A stretch of DNA of 64,000 bases from Methylomicrobium lacus LW14. GTDB lineage: Bacteria > Pseudomonadota > Gammaproteobacteria > Methylococcales > Methylomonadaceae. The notes below the pieces were generated by a model. It was given only the letters and a program-made list of their open reading frames with translations, was not told the origin of the DNA and did no database searches. Below, one piece after another: positions 17,361-24,834 of the stretch. The DNA lies in NCBI RefSeq assembly GCF_000527095.1, contig NZ_AZUN01000001.1, forward strand, positions 4,229,501 to 4,293,500, written 5' to 3'. The position numbers and the translations under genes are program-made. How positions within the stretch are numbered: the stretch's first letter is position 1; each line of letters opens with the position of its first letter.

Positions 17361-19814
17361 ATGAACGATCTTGCCGCGACAGGCTACAGACATTTTCAGA
17401 TACGGCATCAGCTGCAACGGCGGATACGGATCGTGGCGCCGATGTTAAAAAAGGACGACGAGCGTTGTTACATCCTCGAAATCCTGCTCAAAAAACGCGC
17501 CGAAATCAAACGGGTGCGTTCGACGCCGGCGCTCGGCACGGTCGTGATCGAATTCGATCCGAACCGTCTGCCGAAGGCGAATCTGCTGGTGATGCTGGAT
17601 GCGGTGCTCGGCAATCTGGCCAGCAAGCCCAGTTCAAGCGGCCAGCGTAAAAAAGCCGATTTCTCGAACGGCGTGCAGGAAGTCGATCTGGCGATCGAAG
17701 GCATGACCTGCGCGTCCTGCGCGCTGCTGCTCGAAATGGTGTTCAATCGCGATGCGAAGGTCAAACAGGCCAGCGTCAATTTCGCGACCGAGACCCTGAC
17801 CGTGGTCGGGCAATTGAACCGGGACGAGGTGTCGGCGAAGATCGCCAGCCTCGGTTACAAGGCTTATGCGATGGATACCTTGTCGCAACGCAAGAAACTG
17901 ATCGAAAAGGAACAGTTCCGTATCCGCTCGGCCTGGCGGCGGTTTTTGTGGTCGGCCGTGATGAGCGCGCCGGTGATCGTGCTCGGCATGAGCATGGCGA
18001 AGTCGCGCCCGATGCACTGGCTGCAATTCATGCTCGCGACGCCGGTCGTGTTCGGCTCCGGCAAGCCGTTTTTCGACAAGGCGATCAGGCTGGCCAAGCA
18101 CAAGGCCGCGAACATGGACACGCTGATCGCGCTCGGCGTCGGCGCCGCTTATGCCTTTAGCCTGTCGTCGTTCCTCCGGCGGCGCGGCCACATGTATTTC
18201 GAAGCGGCCGCCGCGATCATCGTGTTCGTGCTGCTCGGCCGTTACCTCGAAGAAAGGGCCAAGGGCAAGGCCGGCGAAGCGATCCGGCAACTGGTCGACT
18301 TGCAGCCGCAGACCGCGACCTTGATCCGGGACGATCGGGAAATCGTCGTCGATGTCGAAAGCGTCGCGGTCGGCGACATCCTGTTAGTGCGGCCGGGCGA
18401 GAGGATTCCGACCGACGGCGAGGTCGTGTACGGCATTTCGACCGTCGATGAGTCGATGGTGACCGGCGAAAGCATGCCGGTGGTCAAGGACGTCGGCCAT
18501 CAGGTGATCGGCGGCTGCGTGAACGGCAACGGCGTGATGAGAATCCGCGCGACCGCGGTCGGCATGGATACGGTGCTGGCGGGCATCGTGCACATGGTCG
18601 ATCAGGCGCAATCGGCCAAACTGCCGATCCAGAAACAGGTCGATCAGATTTCCGCGGTGTTCGTGCCGTCGGTAATGGCGGTGTCCGGGCTGACCTTTGC
18701 CGGCTGGATGGCGCTGGGCGCGCCGTTCGGCTTCGCGCTCGGCAATGCGATCACCGTGCTGCTGATCGCCTGCCCCTGCGCGTTGGGACTTGCGACGCCG
18801 GCGTCGATCATGGTCGGCACCGGCCAGGCCGCGAAGAAGGGCATCTATATCCGCAACGGCGAGAGCCTCGAAGTCGCGGCGAAGCTGAACGTGATCGTGT
18901 TCGACAAAACCGGCACGATCACCGAAGGCAAGCCGAAGGTCAGCGATCTGTTGAAAGTCTCGCGCCTCGGCGAGGAAAAGCTCGTGATGCTGGCCGCCTC
19001 GGCCGAGCGCAACTCCGAGCACTTCCTCGGCAAGGCGATCGTCGAGTATGCGCGCGAGCAGGGCATCGAACTCAAGGACTGTGCGCATTTCTACAGCGAA
19101 CCGGGCCGCGGCATCGAAGCCGAAGTGGACGGCAAATCCTTGCTGCTCGGCAATCTGGCCTGGATGCGCCAGCGCGACATCGACGTACAGAATCTGGAAG
19201 CCGCGGCCGGCCAATTCGCCGAACAAGGCAAGACGCCGGTGTACATGGCGGTCAATAACAAGGAAGCGGCGGTGTTCGGCATCTCCGATCAGCCGAGGGC
19301 GCATGCGGCCGAGGCGATCGCGCGCCTGCATAGGCTCGGCGTCGAGACCGTGATGGCGACCGGCGACACCGAAAAGACCGCGCAGTTCATCGCGGCGAAG
19401 GTCGGTATTTTTGAAATCGTAGCGAATGCGAAACCGGAAGAAAAACTCGCGATCATTCAACGTCTGCAAGCGGAAGGCAAAGTCGTCGGCATGATCGGCG
19501 ACGGCATCAATGACGCGCCGGCCTTGGCCGCCGCGAATGTCGGCTTTGCGGTCGGCAGCGGCACCGACATCGCGATCGAGTCGGCCGACATGACCTTGAC
19601 TCAGGGCGACATCACCAAGGTGACCGATGCGATCGAGTTGAGCACCGACACGATCCGCATCATCAAGCAGAATCTGTTCTGGGCTTTCGGCTACAACACG
19701 ATCGCGATTCCTGTCGCCGCGGTCGGCAGGCTGAATCCGATGATCGCCTCCGCCGCGATGGCCTTGAGCTCGCTGTCGGTGATTCTGAATTCGTTGCGTT
19801 TGAGTAAAAAATAG
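17361..19814 (+). CDS. Copper-type P1B ATPase with tandem HMA-like domains
   Basis: 817 residues. N-terminal HMA_2-like domain without cysteines (1-95), a second HMA domain with GMTCASCALL (about 113), eight membrane helices, actuator TGES (DESMVTGESMPV), the CPC ion motif (IACPCALGLATP), DKTGTITEGKP and GDGINDAPALAAANVGFAVG. The final helices carry YNTIAIPVAAVG and AMALSSLSVILNSLR, the Cu(I)-type signatures. The N-domain HP dipeptide reads HF (SEHFLGKAI), an unusual substitution. It exports Cu(I) from the cytoplasm, either for resistance or cuproprotein assembly; the SafE-type gene next door favours assembly. Confidence 0.9.
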   Translation: MNDLAATGYRHFQIRHQLQRRIRIVAPMLKKDDERCYILEILLKKRAEIKRVRSTPALGTVVIEFDPNRLPKANLLVMLDAVLGNLASKPSSSGQRKKADFSNGVQEVDLAIEGMTCASCALLLEMVFNRDAKVKQASVNFATETLTVVGQLNRDEVSAKIASLGYKAYAMDTLSQRKKLIEKEQFRIRSAWRRFLWSAVMSAPVIVLGMSMAKSRPMHWLQFMLATPVVFGSGKPFFDKAIRLAKHKAANMDTLIALGVGAAYAFSLSSFLRRRGHMYFEAAAAIIVFVLLGRYLEERAKGKAGEAIRQLVDLQPQTATLIRDDREIVVDVESVAVGDILLVRPGERIPTDGEVVYGISTVDESMVTGESMPVVKDVGHQVIGGCVNGNGVMRIRATAVGMDTVLAGIVHMVDQAQSAKLPIQKQVDQISAVFVPSVMAVSGLTFAGWMALGAPFGFALGNAITVLLIACPCALGLATPASIMVGTGQAAKKGIYIRNGESLEVAAKLNVIVFDKTGTITEGKPKVSDLLKVSRLGEEKLVMLAASAERNSEHFLGKAIVEYAREQGIELKDCAHFYSEPGRGIEAEVDGKSLLLGNLAWMRQRDIDVQNLEAAAGQFAEQGKTPVYMAVNNKEAAVFGISDQPRAHAAEAIARLHRLGVETVMATGDTEKTAQFIAAKVGIFEIVANAKPEEKLAIIQRLQAEGKVVGMIGDGINDAPALAAANVGFAVGSGTDIAIESADMTLTQGDITKVTDAIELSTDTIRIIKQNLFWAFGYNTIAIPVAAVGRLNPMIASAAMALSSLSVILNSLRLSKK

Positions 19815-19822
19815 GGTTTTAG

Positions 19823-20695
19823 ATGGATCATTCAATGATGGAACACGCGGCGATGGGGCACGCGGCGATGGATCACGGAGCGATGCACGGCATGGCCGAG
19901 GTCGTGAATGCGGCCGGCGGCTTCGATTACACGCTCGCCTTCATCGCCGGCTTCCTCGGTAGCGGCCATTGTCTCGGCATGTGCGGCGCGCTGGTATCAG
20001 GCTATTTCATGAATTCGGGCAAACAGCGCTCGTACTGGCCTTATCTGATGTATCAGGTCTCGCGCATCTCGGTCTATACCTTGATCGGCGTCACCGCCGC
20101 GCTGCTCGGCGTCGTGCTGGTGTCCGGCGGCCTGTTCGGCAAAATCCAGAGCATCCTGCAGATGATCATCGGCATCGTGGTGATCGGTCTCGCCTTCGGC
20201 ATCCTGGGCTGGCTGCCCTGGCAAGGCTCGCTGCGCCTCTTGCCGTCGCAATGGCTGCGCAAAGGCTATGCGACCTCCAGGCAAAAAGGCCCGATCGGCG
20301 GCGCGATGCTGGCGGGCCTGTTGAACGGCATGATGCCGTGCCCGTTGACCTTTGCGATGGCGGTGAAGGCGACCACCGCGACGACCGTGCTCGAAGGCGG
20401 AGCCTTGATGCTCGCGTTCGGCGCCGGCACCCTGCCGATGATGCTGTTCATCAGCCTCGCCTTCGGCAAGATCAAGGCGAATATCCGCGGCCTGATGTAC
20501 AAGGCCGCCGCCGCGATCATGGTGTTCATGGGCGTCAACACCTTCTACCGCGGTTTCGGTTTTTACATGGACCAGCATTTCAAGCATCACAATCACTATA
20601 TGATGATGCAGGAATGGGTGAACGAGATGATCGCTTACCTGAATGAGTTGATCGCTTACTTTGGTGATTTGGTCAACAACATCCAAAATATGTAG
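19823..20695 (+). CDS. SafE/DsbD_2-type membrane protein with Met/His-rich N-terminus
   Basis: 290 residues, about six membrane helices. The first 25 residues are a His/Met-rich metal-binding tail (MDHSMMEHAAMGHAAMDHGA), followed by the family motif GHCLGMCGALVSGYFM (about 50-65) and a second FGAGTLPMMLFISLAFGK block. Members of this family (PF13386, sulfite exporter/DsbD-like) accompany CcoI-type ATPases in cbb3 oxidase copper delivery. It begins 8 bases after the ATPase stop, so the two are co-transcribed. Role in periplasmic copper handling is inferred from this pairing. Confidence 0.8.
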   Translation: MDHSMMEHAAMGHAAMDHGAMHGMAEVVNAAGGFDYTLAFIAGFLGSGHCLGMCGALVSGYFMNSGKQRSYWPYLMYQVSRISVYTLIGVTAALLGVVLVSGGLFGKIQSILQMIIGIVVIGLAFGILGWLPWQGSLRLLPSQWLRKGYATSRQKGPIGGAMLAGLLNGMMPCPLTFAMAVKATTATTVLEGGALMLAFGAGTLPMMLFISLAFGKIKANIRGLMYKAAAAIMVFMGVNTFYRGFGFYMDQHFKHHNHYMMMQEWVNEMIAYLNELIAYFGDLVNNIQNM

Positions 20696-20916
20696 GTCGC
20701 TGGTCCGGCTTCAAGCCGGATTTTGCGCGTAGGACAGCGCGTAGTCCGGATGTAGCGCAGCGGAATCCGGGAGTTACACTGCAGTTAGACGCATACCGAT
20801 CGTTCAAATTAGTAACTAGTTGTTGGATTGTAAGTCTTGACCCCAACTTCTCTTAGGTCTTTTTTTGGGGTCTAATTTTAGTTATATGCTTAAGTAGATA
20901 CCAATAAGGTAAGGTA
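20696..20916. other. Junction into the accessory island with attI/attC-like core site
   Basis: 221 bases. The first half has repeat-like stretches (CCGGCTTCAAGCCGG palindrome, TGTAGCGCAGCGGAATCCGG). At 20784-20790 is GTTAGAC, fitting the integron core consensus GTTRRRY. After it base composition drops sharply in GC. This could be the left edge of a cassette array; no partner arm was found on its left. Confidence 0.4.
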
Positions 20917-21348
20917 ATGTTAGAGATAAATGAAGTAGATATTAATGGTATAAAGTCTATATTGTCTGATAGGAATATCGAGTTCCATAAAGGTGTGGCG
21001 TATATAATGCCGGAATCTTCTAATGATGGAATAGATATAATTAACGAACATGCTCCCGACTTAAGAAAGGACCTTAAAGAATCAGGGATTGAATCTGTAG
21101 TCGTCAGAGGGGAAAATCATAACTATTTAGCACTCCGAAGTATCGACACAATTTTACCGTTGATATATGGAATACCCTTTGCTGTGTTTGCTAATTTTAT
21201 TACAGATTGGATAAAAGATAACTTGGAAGAAAACAAAAAAGTTAGAGTTAAGTACATTAAAGAAGAGGGCGACAAATACAAGGAAATCATCATTGAGGGT
21301 ACTGAGAGTGAAGTTAAAGAAGTTCTTGATCGTTTGAAGGAGCACTAG
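20917..21348 (+). CDS. Unknown AT-rich island protein with central hydrophobic segment
   Basis: 143 residues, low-GC codon use unlike the flanking chromosome. N-terminal mixed alpha/beta part (1-65), one strongly hydrophobic stretch IDTILPLIYGIPFAVFANFI (about 75-95), then a charged beta-beta-alpha tail (KVRVKYIKEEGDKYKEIIIE, then TESEVKEVLDRLKEH). The tail and the preceding membrane-like helix recall small effector-associated constant components of bacterial conflict systems, a speculative similarity. AAGG lies before the ATG. The next gene starts 3 bases after the stop, so they form a unit. Confidence 0.6.
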   Translation: MLEINEVDINGIKSILSDRNIEFHKGVAYIMPESSNDGIDIINEHAPDLRKDLKESGIESVVVRGENHNYLALRSIDTILPLIYGIPFAVFANFITDWIKDNLEENKKVRVKYIKEEGDKYKEIIIEGTESEVKEVLDRLKEH

Positions 21349-21350
21349 TC

Positions 21351-22121
21351 TTGAGTTCATTAGACGAACATCCAGCTTTCCAGGCAATATTAATGACCTT
21401 TGGTGGGGCTAACCCTAATGAAGTAGCCAAAGAATCTTGGGTTTCCGCACATGCCTTGATTGACAGAGTAGAAAATGAATTGTCACCATGCCCGGAGCTT
21501 GATCTAAGAACAGCGTTATCAAAGCTGTTAAAAGTCTTCTGGTTTCTCAAGGAAGAGCGGGTGCCCATAGCTCAAAATATGCATCAAATTGGTAAGTATC
21601 TAACTGAAAACTATCAATGTGAATTTAAATTCAAGGATGGCCATTACTATACTGATTGCCCAAATATGCTTTTACATAAAGATTTTGGGTTTAGCCTTCG
21701 AGGGTTTGAGAAATATACATGTTCAATATGTGGCGTTGATCCAATTGATTGCGATCACCGAACAGGAAGAAGATACAATGGAATTGAATGTACTGCCTTT
21801 GATGGGCGATGTAATATCTGCCTAAAAAATATAGATGATTGCGAACATGAAATCGGGTCTGAATATAATGATGTAGAAGCGGTTAAAGTGGTTTCGGACT
21901 TGGAAATTATCACATTTGATCTGGTGAAAGAGCCTGAAATGGTTTTTTCACGAATAACTGAAATACCCTATTCTAGGGAATTTATTACAAAAGGTTTGGC
22001 TAATGATCCTAACCTAAAAGAGTTTGAGTATGGGGTTTCTGTTCTTGACTGCCATCACTGCATTGATTGTAAGGGCTACGATCCCAAGGAAAATGAAGAA
22101 TTGTTTAGAACCAACCCGTAA
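21351..22121 (+). CDS. Cys/His-rich protein with tandem zinc-site-like repeats, unknown
   Basis: 256 residues, low GC. TTG start at 21351 is supported by GAAGGAG nine bases upstream; ATG 21393 is an alternative. The middle (about 121-178) has two tandem copies of C-x2-C-x5-DC-x-H-x2-G-x2-Y: CSICGVDPIDCDHRTGRRY and CNICLKNIDDCEHEIGSEY. A third Cys/His cluster lies near the C-terminus (LDCHHCIDCKGYDP). These look like two similar metal-binding knuckles. No enzyme motif recognised. Its stop codon lies inside the 57-bp repeat. Coupled to the 143-residue gene. Confidence 0.65.
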   Translation: MSSLDEHPAFQAILMTFGGANPNEVAKESWVSAHALIDRVENELSPCPELDLRTALSKLLKVFWFLKEERVPIAQNMHQIGKYLTENYQCEFKFKDGHYYTDCPNMLLHKDFGFSLRGFEKYTCSICGVDPIDCDHRTGRRYNGIECTAFDGRCNICLKNIDDCEHEIGSEYNDVEAVKVVSDLEIITFDLVKEPEMVFSRITEIPYSREFITKGLANDPNLKEFEYGVSVLDCHHCIDCKGYDPKENEELFRTNP

Positions 22122-22169
22122 GGCGGAACGCGCTAGCGGTTCCGCCGTAGGATGGCGGATCGCCTGACG
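22113..22169 (+). repeat. 57-bp direct repeat, copy 1
   Basis: Matches 23269-23325 with a single mismatch. Contains a near-perfect palindrome at 22122-22146 (GGCGGAAC ... GTTCCGCC around CGCTAGCG) followed by GTAGGATGGCGGATC. It starts at the end of the preceding gene. Confidence 0.85.
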
Positions 22170-22239
22170 CGCTTACTCGTTTCCGTTCCGTGGCATGTCG
22201 CCGGGAGAAAACGGGTCAGGTCTTGCAATCACGCATCCG

Positions 22240-22328
22240 GTCTAACATTGCGCTCAACCGGAGCGCGGGGATAGTGCGGTTTTGTTTTTTGGCTTCCCGG
22301 GCCGCGCCCGGTTAGCTCTACGTTATGC
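22240..22328 (+). other. attC-like recombination site 1
   Basis: Outer boxes GTCTAAC (22240-22246; fits RYYYAAC) and GTTATGC (22322-22328; near GTTRRRY). Inner arms AACCGG-A-GCGCGG (from 22256) and CCGCGCCCGGTT (22302-22313) pair over 12 bases with one unpaired A, like the extrahelical bases of integron attC sites. Length 89 bases. It lies 12 bases before the next gene. Confidence 0.65.
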
Positions 22329-22340
22329 CTGCTGGGGCAC

Positions 22341-22790
22341 ATGATCACACCTGAGCAAATTAGGGTTCTCTACGACAAGTATCTTGAGTTAATCAAGCTT
22401 GAGGTCGAGATATTTGGCGTAAAGCCAACTGAGGTTCGCCATCTGATAGGCAGGCTCGGCGAGTTCTACTGTGCCCTAGAAGTAGGCGGTACGCTTGCAC
22501 ACACACCCAACCAGCACGGTTTTGATGTGGTCTGCAAAAATGGCAGAAGAATTAGTGTCAAAACTACGGCGCAGAAAACAGGCTTCGTCCCCATCTCATC
22601 AAAAACCGTTCATGTTGTTGACGACTTGATGATCATTCAGTACTTGGACGGGAAGCTTTCAACCATTTATTACGGCAGCGTTAAATCGGCAGTGGAGGCC
22701 GCTCGCTTCTATGAGCAGGTTGGCAACTTTGAACTTGATATTGCAAAGGCAAGAAAACTTGCACTCACCGAAAATACGTCGCAGGCATAA
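22341..22790 (+). CDS. Cassette protein with PD-(D/E)XK-like nuclease fold (DUF6998-like)
   Basis: 149 residues. RHLIGRLGEFYCALEVGG, then HGFDVVCKNGRRISVKTTAQ gives the helix-E, D, then V-x-K arrangement of the restriction-endonuclease-like core; the second acidic residue of the usual E/Q-x-K is valine here. Similar to small DUF6998-type proteins, as I recall them. Nuclease activity is uncertain. The TAA stop falls inside the left box of the next attC-like site, as is usual for integron cassettes. Confidence 0.6.
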   Translation: MITPEQIRVLYDKYLELIKLEVEIFGVKPTEVRHLIGRLGEFYCALEVGGTLAHTPNQHGFDVVCKNGRRISVKTTAQKTGFVPISSKTVHVVDDLMIIQYLDGKLSTIYYGSVKSAVEAARFYEQVGNFELDIAKARKLALTENTSQA

Positions 22791-22847
22791 CCCGTCAATC
22801 GAGAGGGACAGCCCAAAAGCGGGCTGCCCCTCACTTTCACGTTACGC
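22785..22847 (+). other. attC-like recombination site 2
   Basis: Boxes GCATAAC (22785-22791) and GTTACGC (22841-22847) are complementary at six of seven positions. Arms GAGGGACAGCCC and GGGCTGCCCCTC pair over 12 bases with one mismatch around AAAAGC. 63 bases long; it includes the stop codon of the preceding gene and ends 17 bases before the next ATG. Confidence 0.75.
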
Positions 22848-22864
22848 GTCACAAGGAATAAGTA

Positions 22865-23254
22865 ATGGCTCAAATTAAGATTTACGGTATCAAAGAAAAA
22901 CTGGCGCCCGTTCGGGAACGTCTATCAGAGGTCATTCATGAGTGCGTAATGGAGGCCTTGCAGTTTCCGGCTGACAAACGAGCGCATCGTTTCTTCTTGA
23001 TGGAAAAAGAAGACATGCTTTGCCCCGGTGGACGTACAGATGCATACACAATCATCGAAATAACTATAATCGAAGGACGATCCGTTGAAGCTAAGAAAAA
23101 GCTAATCAGGCTGCTCTTCGACAACATCAAGGACAAAGTAAATATTCAGCATCAAGACGTCGAAATATGTATTCAAGAAAGTCCTGCTTGTAACTGGGGC
23201 TTCAGAGGCATGCATGGTGACGAAGTTAAATTGAACTATAAAATCAATGTGTAA
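22865..23254 (+). CDS. Tautomerase-superfamily cassette protein without Pro1
   Basis: 129 residues. Two beta-alpha-beta halves (MAQIKIYGIKEKLAPVRERL; ITIIEGRSVEAKKKLIRLLF) and the C-terminal NWGFRGMHGDEVKLNYKINV block typical of tautomerase_2/3-type proteins. In active tautomerases Pro follows the initiator Met; here Ala does, so classical catalysis is unlikely. RBS AAGGAATAAGTA upstream. Flanked by attC-like sites. Confidence 0.65.
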   Translation: MAQIKIYGIKEKLAPVRERLSEVIHECVMEALQFPADKRAHRFFLMEKEDMLCPGGRTDAYTIIEITIIEGRSVEAKKKLIRLLFDNIKDKVNIQHQDVEICIQESPACNWGFRGMHGDEVKLNYKINV

Positions 23255-23257
23255 ATC

Positions 23258-23325
23258 GCGTAACCCGTAACCCGTAAGGCGGAACGCGCTAGCGGTTCCG
23301 CCGTAGGATGGCGGATCACCTGACG
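23258..23325 (+). repeat. Probable attC left box plus 57-bp direct repeat, copy 2
   Basis: GCGTAAC (23258-23264) fits a left attC box just after the gene stop. It runs into the second 57-bp repeat (23269-23325; one mismatch to 22113-22169). No convincing right box follows; ACTACGC at about 23333-23339 may be its decayed remnant. Confidence 0.55.
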
Positions 23326-23401
23326 GCATCCGCACTACGCGCTCAATCTGTCGATCTTTCTCGATGTGAACTCCACGAAGCACTTCGCCTTATACAGGAG
23401 C

Positions 23402-23677
23402 ATGAATGTGACATCCGCGACGCTTGGCATCAGCATTTCCCCAGTTGAAGTCACTCATATCTCTCAATACGGCTTCTGGTTGCTGTTGGGAGATGAAGAG
23501 CTTTTCTTACCATTTTCCGAATTTCCGTGGTTCCGTGATGCCACTATTGGCAAGATTTTGCATGTTGAACTTCCTTCTTCGAATCATCTTTACTGGCCCG
23601 ATTTGGATATTGACCTAGCCGTTGAATCAATCCTTCATCCCGAGCAATTTCCGCTAGTCAGCCACGCCAGCGCCTAA
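23402..23677 (+). CDS. DUF2442-like cassette protein
   Basis: 91 residues from ATG 23402 (CAGGAG just upstream, at very short spacing; a GTG at 23366 is an alternative). Sequence pattern ISPVEVTHISQYGFWLLLGD, then FLPFSEFPWFRDATIGKILH and HLYWPDLDIDLAVESIL is the compact DUF2442 fold, common in integron cassettes and toxin-antitoxin neighbourhoods. Function unknown. Its TAA stop is within the GCCTAAC box of the following half attC. Confidence 0.65.
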   Translation: MNVTSATLGISISPVEVTHISQYGFWLLLGDEELFLPFSEFPWFRDATIGKILHVELPSSNHLYWPDLDIDLAVESILHPEQFPLVSHASA

Positions 23678-23714
23678 CAAAAAGGTCAAGGGACGCGCCG
23701 GCCTGTTGCGCCGG
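23672..23714 (+). other. Left half of a truncated attC site
   Basis: GCCTAAC (23672-23678) is a perfect RYYYAAC box, followed by AAAAAGGTCAAGGGACGCGC and a GCCGGC repeat, like the left half of typical attC sites. The complementary right half with GTTAGGC is missing; the sequence instead runs into GC-rich repeats and the PIN-toxin remnant. Confidence 0.65.
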
Positions 23715-23767
23715 CCTGTTGCGGTTTTGCAGCCCAGTAGGTCGGGCACGCTTTTTGTGCCCGATTG

Positions 23768-23830
23768 CGGCAATTTCGGGCTATCCGTAATAGCCCATAG
23801 TGCAACGTGAGTATCCAGCAGCAAATTCAA
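23768..23830 (-). pseudogene. Truncated PIN-domain (VapC-type) toxin gene
   Basis: Immediately after the antitoxin, a TTG at 23830 overlapping its stop (TTGA) opens MNLLLDTHVALWAITDSPKL then P, the unmistakable N-terminus of VapC-like PIN ribonucleases including the first catalytic Asp. After residue 21 homology stops at a TCGGGCAC...GTGCCCGA palindrome, and the frame runs on as unrelated sequence to a stop at 23654. About 100 residues and the remaining acidic site are lost, so no active toxin. Confidence 0.8.
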
Positions 23831-24075
23831 GATGGCACCTGGCCCATGAATAACTGAGCCACTTCGTCGTTGTGTGCATCGATGCTGTCCGGCACCACGA
23901 ACAAGCCTTTGGCTACACCAATCCGCTTCCCGACTGGTGCGGTATCCATCGGAACAAGTTTGGCGGCCGGGCGGCCATTCCGGGCAATGATGATTTCACG
24001 CTCCTGCCCTTGCTCAATCGCCTCTACTAAGCGGGATAGAGAAGATTTGGCTTGCAACATATTTACGGTTTGCAT
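23827..24075 (-). CDS. Phd/YefM-type antitoxin, orphaned
   Basis: 82 residues from ATG 24075, with GGAGAA six bases upstream. MQTVNMLQAKSSLSRLVEAI and IIIARNGRPAAKLVPMDTAP form the Phd/YefM DNA-binding fold; the C-terminal part (FVVPDSIDAHNDEVAQLFMG) is the toxin-binding arm. Such proteins neutralise PIN toxins and autoregulate. The toxin gene that follows is truncated, so this antitoxin is an orphan, possibly with residual repressor or anti-addiction function. Confidence 0.88.
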   Translation of the reverse strand: MQTVNMLQAKSSLSRLVEAIEQGQEREIIIARNGRPAAKLVPMDTAPVGKRIGVAKGLFVVPDSIDAHNDEVAQLFMGQVPS

Positions 24076-24156
24076 GGCATTCTCCACAAAAAGACGAGCT
24101 TACTCTAGTCTGGCTAATAAAGTAGATCAAGCGATTATGAATCTTTATTGCCCGAC

Positions 24157-24834
24157 CTAGCCGGCTGGAGGTTCATAACGATAACCGGCCCCATAAACCG
24201 AATGCACGACCTCCGTTCCGGGCAACAGTTCGGCCAATTTTTTGCGCAGCTTCTTGATATGGCTGTCGATCGTCCGGTCCGAAACGATGCGCTGATCCGG
24301 GTAGATCAAATCCATCAACCGTTGCCTCGACAAGATGCGGCCGGGCTGCCGATACAAGGCCTGCAACAATTCAAATTCGACCACGGTCAATTCGGTTTCC
24401 CGGCCGCCGGCCCGCACGCGAAAACAGGAGGAATCGAGCATCAGCGCATGCTCGGTAGGCTCAGGTTTGGGCGGCTGCAGGCGGCGTAAGACCGCCTTGA
24501 CGCGCGCGATCACTTCACGCGGACTGAACGGCTTGCAGATATAGTCGTCGGCACCGAGTTCCAGGCCGAGCAGGCGATCGATTTCTTCGATGCGCGCGGT
24601 GACCATGATGATAGGCACGGCACTGAAAGCGCGTATCTCGCGGCACAGTTCCAGGCCGTCCCGTCCGGGCAGCATCAGATCCAACAACACCAGGTCGGCC
24701 CGATGCAGCCTGAGCCAGGGCACGACTTCGAGACCGTCGCTCAGAATCGTGCTGCCAAAGCCCGCCGCGTGCAGATAATCGGCTTCCAACTGCGCAAGCT
24801 TGGCCTCGTCTTCGACAATCAGTATCTGTTTCAT
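24157..24834 (-). CDS. baeR: Response regulator, BaeR-like
   Basis: 225 residues starting at MKQILIVEDEAKLAQLEADY; a longer frame upstream is only the overlap with the kinase gene. Receiver with LVLLDLMLPGRDGLELCREI and ADDYICKPFSPREV, then an OmpR-type winged helix (LTVVEFELLQALYRQPGRIL). Blocks such as ARIEEIDRLLGLELGADDYI match BaeR closely. It is coupled to the kinase gene by an ATGA overlap. BaeR classically controls envelope-stress efflux genes; targets here are unknown. Confidence 0.87.
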   Translation of the reverse strand: MKQILIVEDEAKLAQLEADYLHAAGFGSTILSDGLEVVPWLRLHRADLVLLDLMLPGRDGLELCREIRAFSAVPIIMVTARIEEIDRLLGLELGADDYICKPFSPREVIARVKAVLRRLQPPKPEPTEHALMLDSSCFRVRAGGRETELTVVEFELLQALYRQPGRILSRQRLMDLIYPDQRIVSDRTIDSHIKKLRKKLAELLPGTEVVHSVYGAGYRYEPPAG

